Positions 1 to 8,703 of a DNA stretch of 64,000 nucleotides are shown in pieces. The first letter of the stretch is position 1. Each line of letters begins with the position of its first letter. The notes beneath the pieces were generated by a model. It was given only the letters and a program-made list of their open reading frames with translations. It made no database searches and had not been told where the DNA came from. The stretch comes from Bacteroidota bacterium (lineage in GTDB: Bacteria; Bacteroidota; Bacteroidia; Chitinophagales; Chitinophagaceae): positions 28,488-92,487 of the forward strand of contig JAKQEA010000190.1 in assembly GCA_029558715.1 (NCBI GenBank), in the 5' to 3' direction. The translations under genes and the position numbers were made by a program.

Positions 1-329
1 AGGACAAAAGCAGGAATAACCCAATGCCCTGAATCAAAACTGGTGATCTTATAAATTCCTTTTATAGAAGTTCCCGAACTGGTATTGGCTGTATCGATTA
101 CCGGTTTATCCATCAATTCAAAATGCTCAATAGAATCAATGGTAATAAAACGGATAGCTTCATTATCAGGTACCTGCACTTCCACAATAAGCTGCAAGGG
201 TTCACCGATCAAAATCCTGGATTTATCAACAGAGGCCCTGATAGTAGTACCAGATTGAGCAATCAGGGTATTTGCTGCAATCAGAAAAAAAAAGGAAAAT
301 ATTATTCTTTGACAACTCATTCTAATCAT
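1..329 (-). CDS. BatD-like protein, N-terminal part (cut by window edge)
   Basis: The reading frame begins at ATG 329 (a second Met lies at 320) and runs off the window, so only about 109 residues are visible. Residues 1-25 form a signal peptide with a hydrophobic core ending near IAQ, followed by a region of the type VDKSRILIGEPLQLIVEV, which resembles the beta-sandwich start of BatD-like (aerotolerance) proteins. It begins four bases after the stop of the DUF58 gene, so it is the third gene of a moxR-DUF58-BatD type operon, a common Bacteroidota order. Such proteins are thought to be anchored in the membrane with the domain in the periplasm. The family call rests on the N-terminus and context only. 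Confidence 0.6.
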   Translation of the reverse strand, partial: MIRMSCQRIIFSFFFLIAANTLIAQSGTTIRASVDKSRILIGEPLQLIVEVQVPDNEAIRFITIDSIEHFELMDKPVIDTANTSSGTSIKGIYKITSFDSGHWVIPAFV

Positions 330-333
330 TGAA

Positions 334-1206
334 TCAGCGGTTACGACTCAGGAAAAACCGTTGCAGCACTTTTACATAATCATCACCTGTCATTACATGC
401 AGCAGATCACAACCTGCCTTTTTGAAAACTTGTGTGGCATACTCAGTCACCCTGAAGAATTCCTGCTCATAACTATAACGAACAAAAGAATTACTGCTGT
501 CCACCCACTTTGTTTTGCCTGTCTCTGCATCCTCCACCTGTAACAGGCCCGCATCGGGCAACTGCATATCCATTTTATCATAGAGCTTTATACCTATCAC
601 ATCATGCTTCTTTCCGGCTATGCGTAATGCATCTTCATAACCGGCATCCAGGAAATCACTCAATATAAAAGCAATACTTTTTTGTTTGGTGGAGTTATTA
701 AAATAACGAAGCGCCTTACTAACAGCTGTCCCCTTTCCTTTCGGTTCTTTACTCAATAACTCTCTTACAATATATAATGCATGTTGTCTTCCTTTCTTTG
801 GCGGAATATAGGCTTCCACAACATCACTATAAAAAACAACACCAATCTTATCGGCATTATTTACAGCTGAAAAGCTAAGCACCGACCCTATCTCTGTTAT
901 AATGTCTCTTTTTCTTGCATACGTTGTTCCAAATAATGAACTGTTACTGATATCAACCAGCAACATTACTGTTAACTCTCTTTCTTCCTCGAATACCTTA
1001 CTGAAGGGATGACCGAACCGTGCTGACACATTCCAGTCGATAAAACGAATATCGTCACCAGCAGCATATTCTCTCACTTCTTTGAACGACATACCCTTGC
1101 CTTTAAAAGCACTGTGGTACTCACCGGTAAACAGATCGGTGGTGATTTTCTTGCTTTTGATCTCCAGCTCCCGGACCTTCTTTATTATTTCTGTAGTGGT
1201 AAGCAT
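334..1206 (-). CDS. DUF58 domain protein of a MoxR operon
   Basis: This 290-residue protein has the DUF58 hallmark around residues 51-65 (DDIRFIDWNVSAR), followed by a von Willebrand A-like strand with a DxSxS metal-site motif at 85-89 (DISNS). It has no signal peptide or clear membrane helix, so it is probably cytoplasmic. DUF58 proteins accompany MoxR ATPases and are thought to act with them in folding or metal loading of partner proteins; the client here is unknown. Its ATG overlaps the moxR stop codon by one base (TAATG), which points to translational coupling, and a BatD-like gene follows after four bases. The family is clear; the exact role is not. Confidence 0.88.
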   Translation of the reverse strand: MLTTTEIIKKVRELEIKSKKITTDLFTGEYHSAFKGKGMSFKEVREYAAGDDIRFIDWNVSARFGHPFSKVFEEERELTVMLLVDISNSSLFGTTYARKRDIITEIGSVLSFSAVNNADKIGVVFYSDVVEAYIPPKKGRQHALYIVRELLSKEPKGKGTAVSKALRYFNNSTKQKSIAFILSDFLDAGYEDALRIAGKKHDVIGIKLYDKMDMQLPDAGLLQVEDAETGKTKWVDSSNSFVRYSYEQEFFRVTEYATQVFKKAGCDLLHVMTGDDYVKVLQRFFLSRNR

Positions 1207-2204
1207 TATGGGACATTAATTTGTCTGAGTACATCTTCAATTACATCCTCCACTTTTACATTCTCCGCCTCTGCTTCATATGTGAGGCCAATACGATGAC
1301 GAAGTACATCTTTACAAATACTCTTTACATCCTCAGGTATAACAAATCCCCTTTTATTCAAAAATGCCTGGGCTTTGGAAGCCAGGCCAAGATTTATACT
1401 TCCTCTTGGCGAAGCTCCATAAGATATCAATGGTTTCAACTTTTCCAGTTTATATTCTTCGGGCCTCCTTGTGGAAAACACAATATCAAGGATGTATTGC
1501 TCTATTTTTTCATCCATATATATTTGTTTGGTCAGGTCCCTTGCATTCATTACTTCCTGAACAGATACAACTTGTTTTACTGAAGGAAAGTTGCCCTGTA
1601 CACCCTGTCTTAATACAAGCTGCTCTTCATGCATTTTGGGATAATCCACTATTACTTTCATGATAAACCGGTCTACCTGTGCTTCCGGAAGCGGATAAGT
1701 ACCTTCCTGCTCTAATGGGTTTTGTGTGGCAAGCACCAAAAATGGCTCATCCAGTTTGTAGGTTGAATCTCCAATGGTCACCTGCCTTTCCTGCATCGCT
1801 TCTAACAAGGCACTCTGAACTTTTGCCGGGGCCCTGTTTATTTCATCTGCGAGGATAAAATTGGCGAAAATGGGACCTTTTCGTACTATAAATTCATTTC
1901 GCTGCTGGTTATATATCATGGTACCAATTACATCAGCCGGCAGCAGATCAGGAGTAAACTGAATCCGGCTGAATTTGGCATGAATAGCCTGTGCCAGTGA
2001 TTTAATGGTAAGGGTCTTAGCGAGACCCGGTACTCCTTCCAGCAACACATGGCCATTACTTAGCAACCCGATCAATAGCCTGTCAAGCATATGGCTTTGC
2101 CCAATAATGACATGACTTATTTCTTCCCTTAATTTGTCTGTAAACTGTCCGGCGTGGCTGATCTTCTCATTCAGTTGGCGGATATCTTCGGCGGTTTTGA
2201 ACAT
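1206..2204 (-). CDS. MoxR-family AAA+ ATPase
   Basis: This 332-residue MoxR ATPase has a Walker A motif at residues 57-64 (GVPGLAKT) and a Walker B at about 116-121 ending in ADE, followed by the sensor region QNPLEQEGTYPLPEAQVDR. MoxR proteins are cytoplasmic AAA+ chaperones that work with von Willebrand A partners. It is the first gene of the block: the DUF58 gene overlaps its stop and the BatD-like gene follows. The next gene upstream is divergent, so the promoter must lie in the 154 bp between 2204 and 2359, but no full TTG/TAnnTTTG pair is convincing there. Length and motifs match the family well. Confidence 0.95.
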   Translation of the reverse strand: MFKTAEDIRQLNEKISHAGQFTDKLREEISHVIIGQSHMLDRLLIGLLSNGHVLLEGVPGLAKTLTIKSLAQAIHAKFSRIQFTPDLLPADVIGTMIYNQQRNEFIVRKGPIFANFILADEINRAPAKVQSALLEAMQERQVTIGDSTYKLDEPFLVLATQNPLEQEGTYPLPEAQVDRFIMKVIVDYPKMHEEQLVLRQGVQGNFPSVKQVVSVQEVMNARDLTKQIYMDEKIEQYILDIVFSTRRPEEYKLEKLKPLISYGASPRGSINLGLASKAQAFLNKRGFVIPEDVKSICKDVLRHRIGLTYEAEAENVKVEDVIEDVLRQINVP

Positions 2205-2358
2205 GATGGATATTTAATTGAGTCACAAAATACGAACTTGCTGTAAGCAAATAATTTGCCGTTATTTAAGCGGCCGTAATTCCGGCACTATTTTGGAGTA
2301 CTTTACCGTATAAAAACCAAAAAAGATTGAGTATTTTAGTCAAATAATCCAACGATTT

Positions 2359-2814
2359 ATGCAAAAACAACAGCTTTTATTGGCCATTTCAGTATTAATT
2401 TCTACAGCTTTTATATCCGGCTGCGATAAGAACGATGATCCCCCTGCAAAAACAAAAACTGAATTGCTGGTACAAGCCGGCTGGAAGTTTCAAAGCGCCA
2501 CTGCTTCCGGTACTGATATAAGCAGTAACCCGGCTATTGCCTGCATCAAAGATGATGTAGTAACTTTTACATCTGCGGGTGGTGGCACTATTACAGAAGG
2601 AGCCATTGTCTGCAGCCCAACCACAGCTAACAGTTTTACCTGGGTTTTTCAGGACAGTGAAACCAAGCTGGTAATGTCTTCGGGGCTGTTTCCGGCTGGA
2701 TCAGGCACTTTTAACATAGTAACACTAAATGAGACTACGCTCACTTTATCGCAAGATGTTACTATTCCTCCTTCCCCGGTTGCGGTTCCTGTTGTGGCAA
2801 CTTATGTTCATTAA
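2359..2814 (+). CDS. Small lipoprotein, lipocalin-like
   Basis: This 151-residue protein begins with a signal peptide and lipobox (FISGC, lipidated Cys22), followed by a charged, proline-containing tether. The rest is beta-rich and Thr/Ser-rich with a start of the type LLVQAGWKFQSAT. That resembles the small lipocalin-like or DUF5004-like lipoproteins common in Bacteroidota, where Trp after the helix marks the first strand. It would sit at the inner face of the outer membrane or on the surface. It is divergent from moxR and its stop lies only four bases from the nadE stop. No function can be assigned; the family call is tentative. Confidence 0.7.
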   Translation: MQKQQLLLAISVLISTAFISGCDKNDDPPAKTKTELLVQAGWKFQSATASGTDISSNPAIACIKDDVVTFTSAGGGTITEGAIVCSPTTANSFTWVFQDSETKLVMSSGLFPAGSGTFNIVTLNETTLTLSQDVTIPPSPVAVPVVATYVH

Positions 2815-2818
2815 AACA

Positions 2819-4501
2819 TCAGGAAAGGTATTTTCCTACAATTGGCACCCGTCTGCCTACACCAAAAGCTTTAGGTGAAATACGGATGATAGGGCAAAAC
2901 TGGTTTCTCTTGTATTCATTGATGTTTACTAACCGCAAAACTCTGTCTACAAGCGCAGGTTCAAAACCCTGTGATTTTATTTCTTTTGGTCCTTGCCTCC
3001 TTTCAATATACTGGTACAATATCCTGTCCAGGATGGCATAGTCAGGTAAAGAGTCCGAATCCTTTTGACCGGGACGCAACTCTGCAGAAGGAGGTTTGGA
3101 TATAATATTTTCAGGAATGATCTCCTTATCCTTGTTTATGTATTTAGCTAAAGCATATACCTGCATTTTGTAACAATCTCCTAATACGCCGAGTCCTCCC
3201 GCCATGTCTCCATACAGAGTGCCATAACCGGTAGCCAGTTCACTCTTATTGGATGTATTAAGCAAGATATAGCCGAACTTATTAGCAATTGCCATTAACA
3301 GGTTACCCCTGGTGCGGCTTTGAATATTCTCTTCAGCAATACTGAATGGCAAATCATTGAAGACCGGTTTCAGTTCATTCAGAAACGAATCATAAATGTT
3401 TCTGATAGGTACAATATCATAAGGGTTTCTGAGGTTCTTACTCAGTTGCTCAGCATCACTTACACTATGCCCTGTTGAGTACTGAGAAGGCATCAATATA
3501 GCTCTCACATTCTCTTTACCCAGGGCTTTACAGGCTAATGCCAGTGTAACAGCACTATCAATACCACCACTGCTGCCAAGAATTGCTTTGGTAAATCCCA
3601 TTTTTGTAAAATAATCTCTGATGCCAATAATGATTGCACTGTATATTTCAGCAGTACATAAATTATAATCCAACTCTGAGGGATTGAATTCTGAATCCGG
3701 CAGGTCTTTCGAAAGAACAGAAACCGGCAGGGTAAAAGTTCCGTCATCATTCAGTTCAAATAGCTGCATGGCTTCCTCAAACAGTGGTAATTGCCTGATC
3801 AGGTTTGAATTTTTGTCAAAGACCAAAGAGCCACCGTCAAAAACAATTTCGGTTTGACTACCCACACAATTACAATACAGCATAGGCAGCTGATACTTAG
3901 AAGTATTCAATTTCACAATAGCTTTGCGGTCTTCTACATGGGTATAATCAAATGGTGAAGCTGACAGGTTTAACATCACATCCGGTTTTTGCTTCATGAG
4001 CTCATCCATCGGACAATTCCGGTATAACGGATTGTCTCCAAGATTCCAGATATCTTCACAAATGGTAACTGCCAGTCTTTTTCCAAAAAATTCAATAATA
4101 TTCCAGTCATATGCTGGTTCAAAATAGCGGTATTCATCAAATACATCGTAGTTAGGAAGACAGGTTTTATGTGCAATTCCTTTTATCTCTTTGTTGTGTA
4201 ACAGGTAGGCAGCATTAAACAAATCCTTTCCTTCACGGACAGGGTTTCTGTCAGGGGCACCTACTAAAACACCTATAGTGTCAGCATGTTGCTTTATTTC
4301 ATCGATTGCCTGGTAACATTTACTAATAAAGTCTTCAAATTCGAGAAAATCACGGGGAGGATAACCGCAAACACATAATTCAGAGAATACTACCAGGTCA
4401 GCCCCTTGCCCTTTGGCCCAATTGATCCCTTCAATGATCTTTCGGGTATTGCTTTCAAAATTGCCGATATGATAATTTTGCTGGGCTAATGCTATTCTCA
4501 T
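2819..4501 (-). CDS. nadE: Glutamine-dependent NAD+ synthase
   Basis: This 560-residue two-domain enzyme makes NAD+ from deamido-NAD+, ATP and glutamine. The N-terminal nitrilase-type glutaminase carries the expected triad Glu41 (FSELC), Lys112 (HKTCLPNYDVF) and Cys148 (TICED). The C-terminal synthase has the ATP-binding loop SSGGIDSA at 310-317. It is a single gene facing gldB. On the minus strand a TAAATTTG element (4513-4506) matches the Bacteroidota -7 box but ends only four bases before the ATG, so the message may be nearly leaderless. nadC, another NAD gene, lies about 8 kb away. In some flavobacteria nadE neighbours gldB, as here (recalled from family knowledge). Confidence 0.97.
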   Translation of the reverse strand: MRIALAQQNYHIGNFESNTRKIIEGINWAKGQGADLVVFSELCVCGYPPRDFLEFEDFISKCYQAIDEIKQHADTIGVLVGAPDRNPVREGKDLFNAAYLLHNKEIKGIAHKTCLPNYDVFDEYRYFEPAYDWNIIEFFGKRLAVTICEDIWNLGDNPLYRNCPMDELMKQKPDVMLNLSASPFDYTHVEDRKAIVKLNTSKYQLPMLYCNCVGSQTEIVFDGGSLVFDKNSNLIRQLPLFEEAMQLFELNDDGTFTLPVSVLSKDLPDSEFNPSELDYNLCTAEIYSAIIIGIRDYFTKMGFTKAILGSSGGIDSAVTLALACKALGKENVRAILMPSQYSTGHSVSDAEQLSKNLRNPYDIVPIRNIYDSFLNELKPVFNDLPFSIAEENIQSRTRGNLLMAIANKFGYILLNTSNKSELATGYGTLYGDMAGGLGVLGDCYKMQVYALAKYINKDKEIIPENIISKPPSAELRPGQKDSDSLPDYAILDRILYQYIERRQGPKEIKSQGFEPALVDRVLRLVNINEYKRNQFCPIIRISPKAFGVGRRVPIVGKYLS

Positions 4502-4578
4502 TTGGCAAATTTATGCTAATGTTTTTGTAGCTACATTCGCAGCACAACAATTTTAAACTGAATACGTTTTCACCAGCT

Positions 4579-5595
4579 ATGAAAAAACCCGGACTTTTAT
4601 TAATAGCAGCCTTCGCCCTTTTTGCCTGTAACAACAAAGAAGGTGTTCCGGATGTATCATCAATTAAAGTTGATATACCGGTAGAAAGATTTGACAATAG
4701 CTTCTTCAGTATTGACTCTAATGATATCAGTAATGGGTTGAGGAAAGTTCAGCTACAGCACCCTGATTTCTATACTGATTTCATGCAAAATATACTGGGA
4801 GTGAGTGGAGTTGATACAAACCAGAATACGATCCTGGTAACCAAAGAATTTCTTCGTGGATATCTGCCTGTTTATGATTCTCTGCAACTGAAGTATAAAA
4901 AAACTGATTGGCTGCAAAAGGAACTTGAAAAAGCATTTCAGTATGTGAAATACTATTTCCCCCACTACAAAACAGGGAAAGCAATTTTATTTACCGGTCC
5001 TTTTGATGCTCCCGGGGTTGCCTCGGTTAATGCAGGAATTGCTATTGGACTTCAGCAATTTGCCGGTAAAGATTTTTCTGTCTACCAGTCCCCGATGGGC
5101 CAGGAACTTTTTCCCATCTACATTTCAAAACGGTTTGCTCCCGAGTATATTACGGCAAATTGTATGAAAGCAGTGGTAGATGAGCTTTTCCCGGATAAAA
5201 GTGGTGATAAGCCTTTAATCGAACAAATGATAGAAAAAGGAAAGCGGTGGTATTTGCTAGATAAATTTCTTCCGGCAACTCCTGATTCCATCAAAACAGG
5301 ATACACGAATAAACAACTGAGCTGGTGCAGCGAAAATGAAGGGTTAATATGGAGTTACCTGGTAAAAAATGAAGATCTGAATTCACTTAGCCCTGCTGTG
5401 CTTCAAACCTATATAGGGGAAGCACCATTTACACAAGGTTTTTCACAGGAATCTTCTCCGGGGAATATCGGCCAATGGATTGGCTGGCAAATCATAAAAA
5501 AATTTGTTGCAAAAAACCCTGATATGCTGCCCCAGGATATTATGAGGGCAGAAGCTAAAAAAATACTGGACGAGGCAAAGTATAAGCCAAAATAA
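4579..5595 (+). CDS. gldB: Gliding motility lipoprotein GldB
   Basis: This 338-residue lipoprotein has a signal peptide with lipobox LFAC (Cys17) and then the GldB pattern: IPVERFD near the start, a middle HPDFYTDFMQNILGV and a C-terminal GQWIGWQIIKKF. GldB is a membrane lipoprotein needed for gliding in flavobacteria; its biochemical role is not settled. It is divergent from nadE. No gldC-like gene follows directly, since the next gene is a fatty acid desaturase, although gldB and gldC are often paired in flavobacteria. The family assignment is strong; whether this organism glides cannot be read from the sequence. Confidence 0.9.
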   Translation: MKKPGLLLIAAFALFACNNKEGVPDVSSIKVDIPVERFDNSFFSIDSNDISNGLRKVQLQHPDFYTDFMQNILGVSGVDTNQNTILVTKEFLRGYLPVYDSLQLKYKKTDWLQKELEKAFQYVKYYFPHYKTGKAILFTGPFDAPGVASVNAGIAIGLQQFAGKDFSVYQSPMGQELFPIYISKRFAPEYITANCMKAVVDELFPDKSGDKPLIEQMIEKGKRWYLLDKFLPATPDSIKTGYTNKQLSWCSENEGLIWSYLVKNEDLNSLSPAVLQTYIGEAPFTQGFSQESSPGNIGQWIGWQIIKKFVAKNPDMLPQDIMRAEAKKILDEAKYKPK

Positions 5596-5696
5596 ACAGC
5601 TACTCTGCAACCGTTTCAAACAGCAACTATCTTTTGCGGAAATAACTTCTACAGTAATAATATCCGGAATATAAATTCCATACATTTACGGGTAAC

Positions 5697-6749
5697 ATGA
5701 AGTCTCTTTCCACTACTCTTACAGACCCTGTCTATACACCAAAGCTTTCATTAAGTGCTTATGACAAACTCTGGCTCCGTATCATGAATGATAAGCGGGA
5801 TCTTCCTTTTATATACCTTCTAACAAAAATTCACATACTTGTATTACCGGTTGCCGTATTGTTGTTCACTCCGGTATTATCCGGATGGTGGTGGTGGATG
5901 GTAGCAGTCCCCTATTTCTATGTTTCCCAATTATATTTTAAAGGCCGTTTTGGGCTGATGTTCCATTGTCTATGCCACCGAAAAACTTTTAAAGCCCCTT
6001 ACCAGCAACCATTTCTTACTTACATCACCTGGATTATCTGTCCCTTGTTTGGTCATGCCCCGGAAGGATACTTTAGTCATCATATGGGTATGCATCATAT
6101 CGAAAATAATATGCCGGATGATACCAGCAGTACTATGGCATATCAGCGGGATAGCGTTAAGGATTTTCTGGCCTACTTCTTTAAATTCATATTCAGAGGT
6201 GTAATTGACACGATCCGATATTTGTTTGCCAGGAAAAGAAAAAAATTATACCAGCGGCTTACCATAGGAGAATATGTTTTCATGCTGTTCTGTATAGGCA
6301 TGTGTTTTATTAACCTGAAAGCAACATTGGTTGTCTTTATTGTCCCTCTTCTATTTGCCAGGCTGGTAATGATGCTTGGCAACTGGGCTCAGCATTCTTT
6401 TGTTGACAGCAATGATCCGGGAAATTTATATACTAATTCTATCAACTGTATAAATACGGTCTACAATAAGACTTGCTGGAATGATGGCTATCACATTATT
6501 CACCATCTCCGTCCGGGAATGCACTATACTGAAATGCCAGGCGAGTTTTTAAAAAGAAAGGATGAATTTGCAGCTAATAAAGCCATTGTTTTTGATGGCA
6601 TTCATTATCTCCACATATTTACCTGGCTGCTCACCAAACGGTATGATAAACTGGCTGATAATTTAGTAAATATCAATGGTAATATGTTTCAGTCAAAAGA
6701 AGAGGCGATTGAATTGATGAAAGAGAGAACGAAGAAAATAATCATTTAG
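5697..6749 (+). CDS. Membrane fatty acid desaturase-like protein
   Basis: This 350-residue integral membrane protein has three histidine boxes of the di-iron desaturase/hydroxylase fold: HCLCH at 90-94, HHMGMHH at 128-134 and YHIIHH at 265-270. Several hydrophobic segments lie between them (about 44-80, 105-120 and 190-225). These boxes bind the iron pair that oxidises an acyl chain or a similar lipid substrate at the cytoplasmic face. The exact substrate is unknown and could be a phospholipid acyl chain or a carotenoid-like lipid. Its stop shares a TTAG with the stop of the convergent apaG. A degenerate -7 element (TACATTTA) lies just ahead of the start codon. Confidence 0.85.
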   Translation: MKSLSTTLTDPVYTPKLSLSAYDKLWLRIMNDKRDLPFIYLLTKIHILVLPVAVLLFTPVLSGWWWWMVAVPYFYVSQLYFKGRFGLMFHCLCHRKTFKAPYQQPFLTYITWIICPLFGHAPEGYFSHHMGMHHIENNMPDDTSSTMAYQRDSVKDFLAYFFKFIFRGVIDTIRYLFARKRKKLYQRLTIGEYVFMLFCIGMCFINLKATLVVFIVPLLFARLVMMLGNWAQHSFVDSNDPGNLYTNSINCINTVYNKTCWNDGYHIIHHLRPGMHYTEMPGEFLKRKDEFAANKAIVFDGIHYLHIFTWLLTKRYDKLADNLVNINGNMFQSKEEAIELMKERTKKIII

Positions 6750-7132
6750 TTGTACTTCATCGGGACGATCATCTCAAAAGAAGGGATACTTACGTTGAAC
6801 ATTTTTTTGTTATGCAGGTTTTCCATCTGGTATGTACCATACATCTTTCCCATTTCTGTCCGCAGATTACAGCCACTTACATACTGGTAATTTTCACCGG
6901 GTTGTAATGTAGGCTGAACTCCTACCACACCTTCCCCTTCCACCTCACGGTGACTGCCATTACTATCAAAAATATACCAATGACGCCGATGCAATTTTAC
7001 GGGGAATGAATTATGATTCTCAAGAGTAATCCTGTAAGCAAACATAAATTCAGATTGCAACGGGTTGCTGTAATCAGATTGGTAGAATGTTTCCACACTT
7101 ACCTGTACGCCTTCTGAGATCATACTGGTCAT
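6746..7132 (-). CDS. apaG: ApaG family protein
   Basis: The start at 7132 (MTSMISEGVQVSV) gives 128 residues, the usual ApaG length; an upstream in-frame ATG at 7159 would add nine hydrophobic residues that do not fit the family. The fibronectin-like ApaG fold is visible in the strands FMFAYRITLENH, VKLHRRHWYIFDSNG and the conserved VEGEGVVGVQPTLQPGE, with FNVSIPSFEM near the end. ApaG was named for effects on cobalt/magnesium resistance and Ap4A levels; the molecular role is uncertain. It is a single gene with stop codons overlapping those of the desaturase gene. Confidence 0.92.
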   Translation of the reverse strand: MTSMISEGVQVSVETFYQSDYSNPLQSEFMFAYRITLENHNSFPVKLHRRHWYIFDSNGSHREVEGEGVVGVQPTLQPGENYQYVSGCNLRTEMGKMYGTYQMENLHNKKMFNVSIPSFEMIVPMKYN

Positions 7133-7237
7133 GAAGTAAAAATAACTAAAAACAGCCACGATTCAAATCTTGCCCATATTTAGCCGGTAAATACCCCATC
7201 AGAGCTTAATTTTGCGCCTGATTCAAATAAATCATAT

Positions 7238-8689
7238 ATGAAAATAGCTGTAGCAAAAGGCGATGGAATAGGGCCCGAAATCATGGATGCGGTACTTAAA
7301 ATATTCAAAGCCAATAATGTACCCCTCGAATATGACTTTGTAGATATGGGTAAGTGGGTGTTTGACAAAGGCTTTAATAATGGAATGACCCCGGAAGCAA
7401 AGCAAACAATTGAGGCGCTTGGCCTCCTTTTCAAAGGACCGATGGAAACACCGAAAGGGAAAGGGGTGAAAAGCATAAATGTAACTGCCCGTAAAACCTG
7501 GAACACTTTTGCTAACAAAAGGGATTTCAGAACACTGCATGGAGTTGACACGGTATTCAGTAAAGCAGGAATTCCGATCGACATTACTGTTGTTAGAGAA
7601 AATATTGAAGACACTTACGGCGGAATTGAACATATGCTCACACATGATGTAGCTCTTAGTCGTCGTTTTATTACCCGGCCCGGTAGTATGCAGGTTATTC
7701 GCTATGCCTTCGAAATGGCCAGGCAAAAAAAAGCCAGGAGGATCACTTGTGTGCACAAGGCGAACATCATGAAAATAACGGATGGTTTATTTCTTGAGTG
7801 CTTCCAGGAAGTAGCCAAAGAATTTCCAGACCTGAAAGCAGATGACATTATTGTAGATGATCTTTGTATGAAGCTGGTTACGAGACCTGATACATTTGAT
7901 GTATTGGTACTCACAAACCTGCAAGGTGATATTGTCTCTGATCTTTGTGCCGGTCTTGTTGGTGGTCTGGGCTTTGCCCCTTCTGCCAATATTGGTGATC
8001 ATATCTCTATATTCGAAGCTGTGCATGGTACTGCACCGGATATCGCCGGTAAAAATATTGCTAATCCAACGGCATTATTATTAAGCGGTTTGGCCATGCT
8101 TCGTCATGTGGGCCTTACAGAAAATGCTGCAGTAATAGAAAATGCCTTGCTATATACGCTGGAAACCGGTGTGCATACCGGTGACTTTGGAGATAAGACA
8201 AAACCTTCTGTCAACACAACACAGTTTGCCGATGCCATCATCAGCAATTTTGGTAAAAAACCGGAGATTGGTGCAAGAGAAATAATTCCAAACAAACCCG
8301 GCACTCCTACCCCGTTGAAATTAGAAACAAACCCGATGATGATCTCAAAGGAAGGTGAAAGTGAAACGATAGTCGGAGTAGATTTATTTATTGAAAGCGG
8401 AGAACAACCATCTTCCATTGCTGACAAGTGCAAACGACATGCGGGTGTAAAATTCAACCTTGTGAATATCAGTAATCGTGGCACACAGGTTTGGCCAACA
8501 GGCTCAGTATATACCAATCTTGTAAATCAATATAATGTACGATTTGAAAGTATAAATGACGAGCCCCTGAACCAGCAGGATGTAATTGGTCTCTATGTAA
8601 GCATGAGTGGTAATTTCAAAATTTGTTCATTTGAGTTGCTAAATAAGTGGGGTAGTATGAAAGGATACTCACAGGCACAGGGGCAATAA
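7238..8689 (+). CDS. icd: Isocitrate dehydrogenase (Thermus-type, with C-terminal extension)
   Basis: This 483-residue protein oxidatively decarboxylates isocitrate to 2-oxoglutarate in the TCA cycle. The beta-decarboxylating dehydrogenase fold shows GDGIGPEI at 8-15, the substrate loop VRENIEDTYGG and a late IFEAVHGTAPDIAGKNIANP nucleotide-binding region. An extra C-terminal domain of about 140 residues follows, as in the Thermus-type enzymes. Cofactor choice (NADP or NAD) cannot be decided by eye. A -7-like TAATTTTG lies at 7207-7214, but no well-spaced TTG was found. It is a single gene whose stop faces the SBBP gene 14 bases away. Confidence 0.93.
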   Translation: MKIAVAKGDGIGPEIMDAVLKIFKANNVPLEYDFVDMGKWVFDKGFNNGMTPEAKQTIEALGLLFKGPMETPKGKGVKSINVTARKTWNTFANKRDFRTLHGVDTVFSKAGIPIDITVVRENIEDTYGGIEHMLTHDVALSRRFITRPGSMQVIRYAFEMARQKKARRITCVHKANIMKITDGLFLECFQEVAKEFPDLKADDIIVDDLCMKLVTRPDTFDVLVLTNLQGDIVSDLCAGLVGGLGFAPSANIGDHISIFEAVHGTAPDIAGKNIANPTALLLSGLAMLRHVGLTENAAVIENALLYTLETGVHTGDFGDKTKPSVNTTQFADAIISNFGKKPEIGAREIIPNKPGTPTPLKLETNPMMISKEGESETIVGVDLFIESGEQPSSIADKCKRHAGVKFNLVNISNRGTQVWPTGSVYTNLVNQYNVRFESINDEPLNQQDVIGLYVSMSGNFKICSFELLNKWGSMKGYSQAQGQ

Positions 8690-8703
8690 TTAGGATGACC
8701 GCT

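Noticed and set aside
2205..2358. Promoter pair between moxR and the lipoprotein gene
   Set aside because: Elements such as TATTTTAG are near the -7 consensus, but no TTG at suitable spacing supports them.
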